Shown: one piece after another, positions 10,193 to 21,861 of the stretch | Layout: every line of letters starts with the position of its first letter | Position numbering within the stretch: the first letter of the stretch is position 1 | Source: Geosiphon pyriformis | Taxonomy: Eukaryota; Glomeromycota; Glomeromycetes; Archaeosporales; Geosiphonaceae | Assembly: GCA_016748015.1 (NCBI GenBank) | Contig: JAAOMT010000058.1 | Span: forward strand, 67,559-131,558 | DNA: 64,000 nucleotides | Reading direction: 5' to 3' | Translations under genes and position numbers: made by a program | Notes under the pieces: generated by a model | The model's input: only the letters and a program-made list of their open reading frames with translations | What the model was told of the DNA's origin: nothing | Database searches by the model: none

Positions 10193-12976
10193 ATGACTTT
10201 TTACCCTCCAAGTAAAGGAATATGCGTAGGTGCCCGACATTCTTTATCGTTTGTGAGGAGTCCCTTCTTTGATAAGTATTTGAAAATCTTCACCGCTTTT
10301 ACAACACTTGCCGGTGAACTCAGGTATATTCATATGAAACGACAATATGAAGAAGCCTCTATTAAGGAGCGAAAGGCCAAAAAGAGGAAAAAACCTTTAA
10401 AATCAATCCGAGAAACCTCTTATACAGAGACCATAATGGATGGCCCTTTGTTACATAAATGTTTTCAGACTTTTGCTCCTATAATAAGTGTCGCTGCAGA
10501 GGGGCTGTATCTACATGTAAACCAAGGATCTTGTGAGGATTGTACAAAGTATTTTTCGGGAACTCCTATTCATTTGAGACAAATCAATTCTGATTTCTTT
10601 AGAGGTCATTACTTCATATGCTCTCATCACAGACCAGCTCATTTAGGGAACAATTTTCCTTTCTTAAATCAAATTGACCTGAAGCGGATTGGGCAAAGAG
10701 AAATTTCTAATGTTACTTTTGTTGGAAGTTCTGGAGCTTTACATTACTCGGGAAAAAAAAAAGCTAAGTTGGATCCATTTGCCCAAGATAAAAGGGGTTA
10801 TGGAGAAAAAGTCTTGAACCGATTGAAATATGAGAAATATATAGAACCCGATCATGATTCCCAGGTTCAACTTGGGTTAAGAGGTGAGGCTCCAATTCAA
10901 AAGCAAGATATTCTAATCGGTCGAGATGCAACGAGTCAGTCTGATATCAGTCTGCAGAGCCGAACTATAATGAAAACTGAAAAAAGAAGGGGAGAAGATC
11001 CTCTATCAAAAACTAAAGTCCGGGTTTACAAGAACTCCTCTCACAAAGCCCTCTCGAAGAAATCAACACCGGGACGTTATTCCATACATAAATCAGAAAT
11101 TTTCCGGTGTGATAGGCCAGTTTTTGCAATTAGAATTGAGAAATTTGATTTGCAAACAAGATTTTTGAACTTGGGCAGCAAGAGAAAATGTATCGATCTC
11201 CTTATGGCCAGTCTTCAGTTAAAAAATAGACCGCGCGCTGCCTGGAATATAATCCAATCAATATTACGTATGAACTTGTTAAAATACATGAAATTCTGGC
11301 AGGTCCATTTACTCTCTAGAATTTTGTGGGAAAATTCTACTCATTGGAACGTTGAGTGGCTAGTTCAATTTTTTAAAGATTTAAAAAATTCAAAACATGC
11401 CACATTAATTTCCAAGTTGTATCATGCTCTCTTGAAAAAGCATGCGAATGAAGGCAAAACAGATGCTATAGTTAATTTGATTAAAAAAATGGATGGTGCG
11501 GGAATTAAAGTTGATAAAAAAAGAGTTCCAGAGTTAATGCTAATTTATGGCAATTCGTACGATCTTGAAAGCGGGCAAAAGGTTTTTGATGCAATTTTGG
11601 ATACCAATACTAGTATAAATTCTGAAGGATTTGGAACATTGGCTGATTTATATCGAAAGAATAACAATTATGCCGGCGCGTATAGAACGCTTAATAATTT
11701 CTATTTGTCAGGTGGTGTACCTAGTGGAAAGTTGTATGCGATCGTCATTGACGCTGCCGTCAGACACAGGAAATGGAGAAAAGGTTTTGCGCTTCTTAAG
11801 GAGGGGAAAAGAAATTGGGCAATACCAAATATAAATTCCTTTGCCTCTTTGATAAATGGATACTGCCAAGAACCAAAGCTTAGTGTCGCTATACTATTAT
11901 ACCACAAAATGTGTAAACAAGGTATAACACCTAGTAAATATATTTTTACAACCTTGATTATATCACATCTTCTCAATCGCGATGTTACTGGTGCTTCCAA
12001 TTTTTATAAGATGATGATCGAGAAAAATAAAGTCCATGATCGATATTTATTATCTATTATCCTCACCATGAAAGCTTCAGAGTATATTGATATGGGAAAG
12101 GCCTTGGAAGTTTACGAAGAAATGAAAGCCGAGAATTTTGTGCCAGAAAATCTTACTTTTCGGGAGATAATGTTGTTTAATAATAAGAGACCAGGTGATT
12201 TGACATCAAGACCGCAACAAGTTTTATGTGAAGCGGTCAAAGAGCTATCAAAAGAGATGATTCAACCAAACAAATACCGATATAATATTCTTGTAAATGC
12301 ATATAGTGATAGGTGGTCTTTTCCTTTGGCCATGGCAGTTCTACAACTAATGGATCTGAAAAGCGGCACTATAGAGCCCCAATTTATGGAACCTCTCCTT
12401 GGGCAACTTGTATTTTCTACAAAATCCCCACTTGCGTGGATATCTTATGATCGATTGGTAGCTAAAGGCAAAATAAATAATCTTGAAATCTTTGAGAGAA
12501 TGTTCTCGTTCGCCACCTCTATCTCCGAATATCAAGTCAGTTATCGCGCCTTTAAAACAATACTTGGAACGAATCAAACCGTCCCAATTCAATATTTCGA
12601 AAAGTTAATCACGGGACTTTGTCGCCATCTTCAAATAGATCAAGCGATTGATATTCTAAATGAGATGTTGGAGCAAGATATCTTACCAACCTTGGTTATC
12701 TTCACTGATTTGATGAGAGGAGTGGCGATTAAGAGACGATTCAAGCAGGGTATGGAAATTTATCGATTGATGGAATGTTTAAAAGTGTCACCTGATTCTA
12801 AGATCTTTGACCATCTTGATAAATTGCACTTGCGTACGGGACATTTGGCAGAACTTGTAAAATTCCATAAAACCGTAATCAAAGGAAAGAGTAATATTGA
12901 GCCATTAAGATTTAGAATTAGGCAATGGGGTGAATTGAGTTTGCGACATCATAGGATACAAAAGTTACTTGGGTGA
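10193..12976 (+). CDS. Pentatricopeptide repeat (PPR) protein, probably mitochondrial
   Basis: The single 927-codon exon starts at the first ATG after upstream stops. Residues 1-400 are basic, low in similarity to known domains, and contain Lys/Arg-rich stretches (KERKAKKRKKP near 62-72). From about residue 400 to 880 there are tandem helical hairpins of about 35 residues with the PPR pattern: for example FASLINGYCQEPKLSVAILL with KMCKQGITPSKYIF, ALEVYEEMKAENFVPENLTF, and YEKLITGLCR-like FEKLITGLCRHLQIDQAIDI with EMLEQDILPTLVIF. PPR proteins bind organellar RNA and act in its processing, stability or translation. Mitochondrial location is inferred from the family; I see no clear targeting peptide. 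I cannot assign a yeast orthologue. CpG-rich codons contrast with the surrounding transposons. Confidence 0.9.
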   Translation: MTFYPPSKGICVGARHSLSFVRSPFFDKYLKIFTAFTTLAGELRYIHMKRQYEEASIKERKAKKRKKPLKSIRETSYTETIMDGPLLHKCFQTFAPIISVAAEGLYLHVNQGSCEDCTKYFSGTPIHLRQINSDFFRGHYFICSHHRPAHLGNNFPFLNQIDLKRIGQREISNVTFVGSSGALHYSGKKKAKLDPFAQDKRGYGEKVLNRLKYEKYIEPDHDSQVQLGLRGEAPIQKQDILIGRDATSQSDISLQSRTIMKTEKRRGEDPLSKTKVRVYKNSSHKALSKKSTPGRYSIHKSEIFRCDRPVFAIRIEKFDLQTRFLNLGSKRKCIDLLMASLQLKNRPRAAWNIIQSILRMNLLKYMKFWQVHLLSRILWENSTHWNVEWLVQFFKDLKNSKHATLISKLYHALLKKHANEGKTDAIVNLIKKMDGAGIKVDKKRVPELMLIYGNSYDLESGQKVFDAILDTNTSINSEGFGTLADLYRKNNNYAGAYRTLNNFYLSGGVPSGKLYAIVIDAAVRHRKWRKGFALLKEGKRNWAIPNINSFASLINGYCQEPKLSVAILLYHKMCKQGITPSKYIFTTLIISHLLNRDVTGASNFYKMMIEKNKVHDRYLLSIILTMKASEYIDMGKALEVYEEMKAENFVPENLTFREIMLFNNKRPGDLTSRPQQVLCEAVKELSKEMIQPNKYRYNILVNAYSDRWSFPLAMAVLQLMDLKSGTIEPQFMEPLLGQLVFSTKSPLAWISYDRLVAKGKINNLEIFERMFSFATSISEYQVSYRAFKTILGTNQTVPIQYFEKLITGLCRHLQIDQAIDILNEMLEQDILPTLVIFTDLMRGVAIKRRFKQGMEIYRLMECLKVSPDSKIFDHLDKLHLRTGHLAELVKFHKTVIKGKSNIEPLRFRIRQWGELSLRHHRIQKLLG

Positions 12977-14440
12977 AAAACCAGAGTCCTGGAAAATTCA
13001 TCATGAAAAATTGAAAATGATAATATTTAAATATTTTTTATAGCATTTGATAACATTTGAAATTTTAAAAAAATTAAAAGCATCAAATAAATATTTTCAG
13101 CAATAAAGAATTTATCATTAAATTCTCACTTGTCAATAACGAAGATTATGATAAATGAAAATTAGCTATTAAATCTAGGTTATTTCCGATCAGAAGAGAT
13201 GAAATGATTAAACGTAATACACAGAGACAACAAGGACAAGTACATCATCTTTCTTTCGCTCACATAAGTCATTGCATCATACTATTAAGATTCATGCTCA
13301 GTTTCTTTATCTTTTTTTTTTTTTTTTTTTTTTAAAAAACGCGTGCTATACAATTTATACATATTATATTTACAATTTTATCTTTATTTTAATTTTAATT
13401 AATTTAAAGTACATATATATATATATATTTAGGATTATTATAAGAAATATTTATTACATATATTACTAAAAGAAACTTTGAATATTAAAATTTTTATGAA
13501 TTATTTATTTTTTTTTATTTTTTTTCATGTCAATAATTTTAAAAAGCTGTGTAAAAAAAAAAAANNNNNNNNNNNNNNNNNNNNTTTTTTAAAAAAAAAA
13601 AACCCCCCCCCCCCCCAACTTTTTTAAAAATTTAAATCTATGCCAAACCTGGAAATTTGGCTTTTTTTTTCCTTAAAGGTCTTTTCACTTTTTCTAATAA
13701 AAATCCTATTCTGAACTCTTAAATTTGAAATCAATCCTTTCATAGTTGTGTTTTTTTTTTCCTTTCATTTAACACAGTAAATATTACGATCAAACTACTA
13801 AATGAAGAATTTTGGTTTGGCTTCGCTCTTGAATACGAAATGTAAAGTGTAATAATTGTATTGAATTTAAATCCAAGACTATGACCTGCCGCATCTGAAA
13901 TAGTGTGTAAAGATAAAATAAAGGAGACCATATCAAAATCCCCTCGAGTCACCTAAAATCGAACGAAAATGGGGCAATACAGGTTTGAAAAAAATAAAAA
14001 GAATAAAGAACTAAATTTTTCCATAAGTTTAATAGAATTTTGGCACCTTCTAATCAATCGGTTTAACAATCAACTCTTCCAGCAAAGTTTTAAGATTCAC
14101 ATAGGCATTTTTAGAAATCAATTGACAAAACAAGAAAATTATTTATTCATATAAAAGTAAAATTAATGTTCAAAATGCAAGTATATAAAAGCAAAGCAAA
14201 GAAAAATGGTAAATAAAGGGGTATAAATTACAAATTTGTACTATTATAATCAAATGTGAGAAATGGTAATATAAAACCACATCTATAAAAATCTATAGAT
14301 TGGTCCTCGAAAATAGAATAGGTAAAAATGGTTCACTTTCTTGAAGTAAATTTAGCAGATTCCAAATTCACAATCATTGTCCAATACAAATATTCAAATT
14401 GTAAATCTGCCTAGTATTCCCAACATTCCGCACATCCTAT
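12977..14440. other. Intergenic region with assembly gap
   Basis: No gene I can support. It holds long T and A runs, a TA dinucleotide run near 13410-13430 and a 20-base N gap at 13565-13584. Between 13740 and 13960 base composition is less extreme and a 70-codon minus-strand frame exists, but it shows no domain and no good splice context, so I do not call it. Confidence 0.6.
13565..13584. other. Assembly gap (20 N)
   Basis: Exactly 20 N bases, flanked on the left by a long A run and on the right by T6, A12 and C15 homopolymers. The right-hand homopolymer ladder looks like low-quality contig-end sequence, not genomic DNA. Order and distance across the gap are uncertain. Confidence 0.98.
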
Positions 14441-16517
14441 TCAATCGTCTTGGTCATTTAAAAAATTTTGGTAATTATCTCGTACGCACTCTCCACCTTT
14501 TTGAGGATCGATCAAAAATTTATAGCAGCTTCCATCAGCGCAAATCACTATAATAAGAATATTAAATTAGAAACTTTTGAAACAAATAATTTCAACCACC
14601 AAATATTGACTGACCAATGACGGCATTACGCTCCTGTCCAAATCCACAAATACATCGACAATCACCCATGACCTTGAAATGTGCGAAAGACCATTCCGAA
14701 GAAAAATACTTTGGCAAGAGATCTTTCATAAAAGACAAGCTTTTATTAAATTAAATGAGAAAACTTTATTAGCAAAGAATTTAAATAATATTGAAGTAAA
14801 CTTAGTTATGAAATCAAATTAAGAATTTATTAAAATTGTGCGAAACATTTACCTAGAGTGTCGATTACCACTTGAAGGTGGTACTTTCATTGGGTTACTG
14901 AAAATAATGACCAAATAAATTGGTGTTATAGTTTAAGTGGAAATCAAAATAAAGTTCACCACTCACTGCAAAATTTCCCCATAATAAGGCCCTCCATTAT
15001 TATTATCAGAATAATTAGTGCTATTACTATTCCGCAGTATAGGATCCAAATTGAAAATGTGGACCGTTCCTTTGTCTGAAGATACACAAAGTCGAGTTGA
15101 GTCGTGATTAAATGCGATGCTATTAATCCCCAAAGCAATGAAAAAGATATTTCCAAAAGTTATAAGAAAATAAGGTTTCCCGAATTTTCAGCTCCATCAA
15201 ACTCTAACCTGTAAATCTCTGCACGGTCCACACCTCTTCTTAATTCATTCAACAATTTTCCGGTAGATGTCTCAAAGACTCTTATCAGTGTTCCCTAATT
15301 TTTGGAAACAATCTTTGTTAGTCTAGTTGGATACTTTTGAGTTAATCTCGAGCCTATGGAGGTACCTTCTCGCTAGCACTAGCACATTTGCTACCATCCT
15401 GATTTACCGCCAGACAACTTAGCTTTGCTGTGTGGGCAGGAATTATGCTAACATTTGGTGCCATCACAGTTGTGCTTCCAGAGGAGCCAGACTGTGGTTT
15501 TATCTTGTTCAAGCTGGATTTTTTCGATTTTCGCTCAGGTCGTTCCGCTCTAGAAGATTGTGAGTCTGGATATCCAGGTGAAGATATTGAATGCCTATTA
15601 TTTGGATGTGATGAAGGCCCCGAAGTTACTGGTAAACTTTCAGTGACGTGGCCATCATCATTATTTGTGATAGCAGTGGTAGTATGAAATGTGTTCAAAT
15701 CAACAATTTGAACATGTCCCTTTTGAGGACCAGGAAATGCCAGAATAGCATGTTTTACCGATGAGGAAAGAGCAACCAGACCTTTAGTGATTGAAAGCGA
15801 TGAGATTAAAAACAAAATGTTGGAAAAAAAGGTCTCATGATAAAAATTATGAATGACCTTTCTCATTGTCGATCGTCTCAAAGGTGTGAAGTTTTTGAGG
15901 GGATATACTAAAATGATATACATGAACTTTGTTCGAAAGCACTACTACAATCCTGATCCAAATTAAATAAATATTTGTATAATGATTGATCAGTAAATAA
16001 ATAGAATTTATCGACCATAATTGTAAAGATAGACAAAAGTAATCAAATCAGCAACCTATCTCGTCGTAGCTTTACATTTTTAACTTCACTACGAAATTCC
16101 AGTTCTACAATAGATTTGTTCTTTAAATCATCCCATATGATGACTTTATTAGGCGGGTATTTCGGATTTTTACCCCCGCCGACCAACGCAAGATAGTTAC
16201 ATCGAAATAGCATTTCAACAACGGAAATCCCCCCGTCGTCAAAGTCTACGGCCAACGAAAAGAACAAAGGGTAAAAAAGGCACTAAAATCAACATTATCT
16301 CGTAAAAAATACTTGGAAAGACACAAGCAAAGCGAAATATGAAAAATTTAGTTGGAGTACCTTTTTGCATTTTCTGTTTTAAAGGATCACAGTTATATAT
16401 TCGGAAACCACTGTCCAAACCCGCTGCAAAACACCCAAAGTCTTGATTAAAGCCAGCATAGAGTAAACCAGGGGCATCAGCAGTAGAAGACGAAGAAGAA
16501 GGCTTTGACAAGTTCAT
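14441..16517 (-). CDS. PROPPIN (Atg18/WIPI family), WIPI3/Hsv2-like beta-propeller protein
   Basis: Nine exons join in frame to 457 codons: 16361-16517, 16056-16245, 15858-15952, 15366-15781, 15209-15294, 14967-15119, 14853-14897, 14615-14739, 14441-14547, with GT-AG introns of about 70-160 bp. The start is the ATG giving [10 protein letters not shown]. Signature stretches are [69 protein letters not shown] and [18 protein letters not shown] in [12 protein letters not shown] is the family's phosphoinositide-binding L/FRRG motif on blade 5. PROPPINs bind PI3P/PI(3,5)P2 on autophagosomal and endolysosomal membranes. The [15 protein letters not shown] and [12 protein letters not shown] pattern favours the WIPI3/WIPI4 (Hsv2) branch. 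A Ser-rich insertion of about 85 residues in exon 4 precedes [15 protein letters not shown] and is longer than usual. Confidence 0.95.
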
Positions 16518-16798
16518 TGAGGTTATGCTTGAGGAAATCAAGGAACAAGAGGTTTATTTAAATTTAGTCTAATGAAATGAACTTTGTATACTGAACAATT
16601 GGTGGTATATCACTTGACCTTTCGCCATGTGTGTAATTGGACGAGACACTTGAGATCAGTACAGTAACATGGGTCTTCCGTAATACAGAGAAATCACACG
16701 GTTAAAAAAAGTTGATAGATTTGTCATTTAGTCCCAATTATCAAATATTTTTTTTTTATTAAAATCAAATAATTTTACAAAAAGTCGTTTAAGAACAC

Positions 16799-16800
16799 AA

Positions 16801-16843
<43 letters not shown>
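16799..16843. repeat. (TTA)n microsatellite
   Basis: About 15 perfect units of the trinucleotide TTA/TAT. Confidence 0.95.
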
Positions 16844-17138
16844 TAATTTAAAAATTTGGTTTGTTTTATAGATAAAACAATTATACAAGGAATAAAAATT
16901 TAATTTAATTTAATAATTTTAAAATATTAATTCTAATCTGAAGGAGAAATTTCAAATATATTTCAAATATTATTTTTAATTATGTAAAAAAACTAGTTAT
17001 TATTTGTTTTATAATATTTTATTATAAGATAAATTAAATTATTATTATTTTTTAATTTTATATATATATATTGTTTTGTTATTATAAAGTATAATTACTA
17101 TTTACTTATAAAAAACCAAAAAATTTTATAATAAATAA

Positions 17139-17180
17139 AGCTTGTGCATTGTTTACACATAATTAGTCACTTAAACTTAT
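17139..17180 (-). repeat. LINE 3'-tail relic
   Basis: On the minus strand the sequence GTGACTAATTATGTGTAAAC followed by AATGCACAAGC resembles the tail motif at the 3' ends of the two large LINE copies. Nothing upstream is recognisable, so it is a severely 5'-truncated or decayed insertion. Confidence 0.45.
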
Positions 17181-18440
17181 AATAATAATATTTATTTGGT
17201 CGTTGTTAATAAAATAATTATTGTTAGTATTTTTACAATTAAAAATAAAAAAAAACACTAGGTTTTAAATCATAAAATATGTGTTAAAGAGTTTTTTACA
17301 TTTATATTTAAAATTTTATAAAATTTTTCTTTTTAAAGCATAAAAATATTTTTGATTACATTTAATTAAAATTAAAATATTTTGAAATTATAAGTTGAAA
17401 TTTATATATTCAAAAAATGGTACTACCAATAAAAAAAAAATATAAACATATTGTTAATTTAAAAAAATTATTTTAATAAGTTTAATTGTTTAGATTATGA
17501 CCAAATTTCTTACATATAACCAATTAAATAAATAATAGTTGACTTAATTTTCTGTTTAATTTTATTTTTTATTAATTAATATAATTATAAAATTAATATA
17601 ATTAATATAATTAATAAAATGTAAAATTGGATAAAAAACATAATTTTTATGTTAAATAAAGAAATATTCGAATTTTTTATATATATTATTTATATGCTTT
17701 TTAACTCATCTCCTGAGATTTTACCGGTTGTAATGTATTTTTAACATGGAATCAAATCAAATTAAATTTTAAATATAGTTTAAAGTTTATATCGAGCATT
17801 ATGGGAATAATATCGTAAAGCTTTGAATATTATCGAAACCATAGAACATATTTATTACTTGTTCTAATTTTGTAATTACGGTATATGTTGCCAGTTCATT
17901 ATTAAAAAAAAAAAGTATAATTAAGGATAAAAAAAAACATAACAATTTTATAAAATTTCAATAATATTTAAAAGTTAAAGTTAATTAGCTTGGTAAACTA
18001 CATCTTTTCTATTGTTTATAATGAATATAATATTGACTATAACATTAACTATAATTAATGTAGTAGTATTTTTCTCAAGAGTTGGATAAAAAAATTAATT
18101 ATCAAAAAGTAAATAAATATTATAAAACTTAATTGTCATGTTATAAGTAGTTTTTATATAAATTATTTCGTATGTAGCGTTTTTTTTTATATAAAAAATA
18201 TTAAACACTAAAGTAAAAACTATTTGTTTAAAAATTTTAATAATAAATAATTATTTTTTAAGTATTATTAAAATTAATAATTTTTATTTTATTGTTTTAA
18301 TTATTAAAATTTTATAATAATATAATATAATTAAACAAATATATATATATTAAAATACAATTTATTTTATTTTTATAATTATATTGTTTAAAATAATTAT
18401 TTATTAATTTGTTATTAAAATTTTTAAAATTTTTATGAAA

Positions 18441-18475
18441 ATAATAATAACAATAACAATAACAATAACAATAAC

Positions 18476-18509
<34 letters not shown>

Positions 18510-18523
18510 GTAATAATAATAAT
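18441..18523. repeat. (AAT)n with interspersed (AATAAC)n microsatellite
   Basis: An alternating AATAAC block is followed by a pure AAT block of about 12 units with one GTA interruption. Confidence 0.95.
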
Positions 18524-18780
18524 TGGTATATTATTTTAAAAATTTTTTTTTTAACTAAAAATATGTTTAAATTCAGAAATATTTAAGAAAAACATTTTTA
18601 ATAATATCTTTTTTATTTGTTTTTACAATTAAAAAGACTTTTTAAATTATCTACTACAGAAAAAATAATAGTTGATTTTTGTTATAATTAATAATATATT
18701 TATTTTCAAAATTATTAATAAATTTTAAATTAGTAAAAAATTTTTTTATATATTAAATTAAAAAATATTTTACTTAAATA

Positions 18781-18870
18781 AGGTGGCTGATTATGTATAG
18801 AAAATGATTCTAATATGGAACATGTATATATGAATGTATTTAGATAGCAATTGAATCACACAGTTTTATT
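18781..18870 (+). repeat. LINE 3'-tail relic
   Basis: GTGGCTGATTATGTATAGAA followed by an ATGATTCTAATATGGAA block and a TTGAATCACAC end parallels 8938-9035 of the plus-strand LINE (GACTAATCATGTATAGAAAA ... TTGAGCTACAC). Only the tail is left. Confidence 0.5.
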
Positions 18871-19251
18871 AAATTATTAACTTGATATGTAGAAAAAAAT
18901 TGGGGAGCATGTTGATATTTTTATAATCACGAAAAGAATAACATGTTGCCTGCTATCATACGTTCAATTGCCCTTTTTAATGAACAAGATGTCATCTGAT
19001 GTCATCCACTGCAATGTCGTTATACATGTATTTTATAAAACAATATTGATCTGCTTTGCTGTTAATAATTATGTAATTGAATGGATATTTAGAGTGTATT
19101 TATTTTTCTAGTGATCCAAAAGTTTATATCTTTTAACTTTTTTTATTTCGGTGTTAACATTTTTGATCATAGTAGAGAAATATTTTTGTTTCTTTAGAAA
19201 AAAAAAGTTTGAAATGAAAAAAGCTAAAACTGACCTTTCAGAATATATCGA

Positions 19252-19336
19252 TACCAAATACCAACACCGATACCAATACCAATATCGATACCGATACCAA
19301 TACCAATACCGATACCGATACCGATACGGATACCAA
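19252..19336. repeat. CCRATA hexanucleotide array
   Basis: About 14 imperfect units of CCGATA or CCAATA. Read either way it gives alternating Tyr-Arg/Tyr-Gln or Tyr-Trp codons, producing apparent ORFs on both strands that I do not regard as genes. Unlike the neighbouring DNA, it retains CpG. Confidence 0.9.
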
Positions 19337-19638
19337 AAGTGAATTTTTTTCCCTCTTTCACAATAGCTCATAGGTTTCGATTCCTCTGATTTCATAGACC
19401 AAAGATGGGTATCAATGATCATGTTCAAATAATTAAAGTGTATCTCGATGCATGTAAGTTTCACATATTGTTGCCAGAGAAATTAGGTAAACCTGAAACG
19501 GGATTTCGTTCCCAAAAAAAAAATACAAGTTTCTGTCTTGAAAAAGATTTCACATTCATTTCTCCTTGAAACAAAGCCAAGACAAGAAAGTTAGATTACA
19601 ATTCTCATTTCCAAAAAAAAAATAGGAAAATGTTAATG

Positions 19639-19640
<2 letters not shown>

Positions 19641-19700
<60 letters not shown>
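19641..19700. repeat. (ATT)n microsatellite
   Basis: About 20 uninterrupted trinucleotide units. Confidence 0.95.
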
Positions 19701-19701
<1 letters not shown>

Positions 19702-20144
19702 ATATCGCCCACCCTTTCTATCTGCTATGGGTAAGAGTTTTGTGTGTTATGGTGGTTATTCCTATACCTATTAATTTTCAAATGGGGAAAAAAAATAGCC
19801 ATTGTCGAAAAAAAAAAAAAAATTTTTCGGCAACTGTTTTTCACCTTTTATAAGGGGAATGTAACTTTATCAGATATTACGCATACATCGATTGAAAAAT
19901 CCTATATTTGAATACCAAATGACTACAATCGAAACAAAATTGAGAAAATGGAAAATCAAAAAAATTCAAATATTCACATTCAAATTCCTTTTTATTGCTT
20001 TGTTTGGTTTTCGGAATATGAAAAACCATCATTTTTTCTCCTTGGGAATCTAATAAAAATCTAATGCAGCAATATTCATTCTTTCATTCTTTTTATTAAT
20101 GATACAAATAAAAAATTCCCAAAATTTCAAATCTTGGTTGTACT

Positions 20145-20231
20145 ACTATCGAATGAATGAATTAATTAATTAATGAATGAATGAATGAATCAAATCAATC
20201 AATCAAATCAATCAATCAATCAATCAATGAA
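20145..20231. repeat. (AATG)n / (AATC)n tetranucleotide repeat
   Basis: Runs of GAATGAATGAAT and ATTAATTAATT change into AATCAATCAATC units; period four throughout with a few insertions. Confidence 0.85.
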
Positions 20232-20586
20232 TTAAATGATCAAAAAAGGGATTGATCTATCATGTCTCGATCCCTGACCATTGTTTCCATTGTTAAAGAT
20301 TTTAATTAGGATCATAAGCCATTGTTTCACAAAAATTTACCTTTATTTTTTTCCCCAGAGGTCAAACCCGAAATACTGTTTGAAAAAATTCGCTCATATC
20401 AAACATTGAAGTAAATGAGAATTTGGCTCCCCCGATGATTATTATAATGATCATGATGATGATAATGTTGTTGTTTGATGTTCATGCTAATAATTTTTGA
20501 TGTCATTATGTTTCTTCTTGATCATGATTCATTCACGGAACTGTGATTCTCTGATTCAAAATTCATGCGGCTTTAGAGATTTAAAC

Positions 20587-20587
<1 letters not shown>

Positions 20588-20631
<44 letters not shown>

Positions 20632-20709
20632 GTATAGAGAACGTGATTTCAAGAAAATAATTAAACAGTGTACCCGTGTTTAAATAATCATAATGAAAAA
20701 CTTTTATAC

Positions 20710-20751
<42 letters not shown>

Positions 20752-20770
20752 ATTAGTATTACTATTGTCA

Positions 20771-20814
<44 letters not shown>
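20588..20814. repeat. Cluster of three (ATT)n microsatellites
   Basis: Three arrays of about 13-15 units lie at 20588-20630, 20711-20751 and 20772-20814, separated by unique sequence. Confidence 0.93.
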
Positions 20815-21389
20815 ATTATACAAATTGTTACTTTTCAATATTTCTATCATCACTTTTGCTAATAGCACTACTAGTTCTTGGGTTATATGTGTACAAGTGT
20901 ATGGTAAATCTTTCTGTTGTGGCACAGCGTTCTTACAGAATTCTTGAGACCCCTGGACACTTCACTCACACGCACACACAACACACACATATACCATACG
21001 CTGTGTCATCAATCATAAAGCTTCTTTGGCGTAAGTTGCGCGATACAAACTTTCCAAAAATCAATAGTCTCTCTCGGTATTTAATATACTTTTTAGTAGT
21101 AGTAGGAAAAAAACACTTCCCAAAGTTATTTCATTCATCTCTTCTTCGAGAGTGGTTGTTTAAACTTCTTTCAAGCCACGATAACTCTTTGACTAGTGTT
21201 GGTGGCGCCGTCTGTCAGTTCAACCTTTTGCTCTTCAGATCTTTCGCTCCCTGTCTGTCTATCTATCTATCATCTGCGTTTTCATTTTTCCATTTTTATT
21301 ATTATTTATCAATTCACACTCAGCTTGTCTGCAAAAACAGAACTTCATAACAAATAGAGATTTCTTTGATAAAAAGTTTCAACCCCACT

Positions 21390-21814
21390 ATGGAAGAAGA
21401 AACGTTAAACTCAGAATGGCCCGAAATCCAAGAAATTGGAGATTCCCTACAAGAACAACAACAACAACAACAACCTCAACAACCACAAGAGCCATCAGTA
21501 GACGAGGAGCTAATAGAGCAAAAAAAGGTATTTGAAGAAACGCTGAGAAAACTTGAAAACTTAACACTTAGCTCGGACGGAGGCCCTCTCGGAGAATACT
21601 TGAAAGCTGTAAAATCTTTCTTGTCATGGATGGCAGCACAATCTTCCAAATTCCCTATATTTCCTAACACCTCAACCAATCATATCGACCACGATGCTCT
21701 TAACACTATCGACGCTGAAATAAGAAGTAAAAATTCAGAGCAAAAACAACTAATAAAACAGGGTCAGGAACTCTTGGAGGATAACAGTACAAACAAAATT
21801 ACTAATAACATTCT

Positions 21815-21861
<47 letters not shown>

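Larger units (their letters stand above)
16518..21389. other. AT-rich intergenic region with many microsatellites
   Basis: No gene can be supported over 4.9 kb. The interval holds several (TTA)n or (AAT)n arrays, one hexanucleotide array, one tetranucleotide array and two short LINE-tail relics (17139-17180 minus, 18781-18870 plus). From about 20930 to 21389 the composition is closer to genes, with pyrimidine-rich tracts; it is probably promoter and 5' leader of the spectrin-GAR gene. Long frames across the trinucleotide arrays translate to Ile or Asn runs and are artefacts. Confidence 0.6.

Noticed and set aside
15430-15687. 85-codon plus-strand ORF inside the PROPPIN gene
   Set aside because: It is antisense to exon 4 of the PROPPIN gene, which has strong family matches.
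19360-19400. A tRNA T-loop-like GGTTTCGATTCC
   Set aside because: The stem does not pair and no acceptor or anticodon arms are found around it.
19108-19464. Two opposite-strand ORFs with Tyr-Arg/Tyr-Gln and Tyr-Trp repeats
   Set aside because: Both are caused by the CCRATA hexanucleotide array; no start context, splice signals or domain.
20668-20925. Overlapping ORFs encoding poly-Ile on one strand and poly-Asn on the other
   Set aside because: They are translations of (ATT)n microsatellites and have no other protein-like content.
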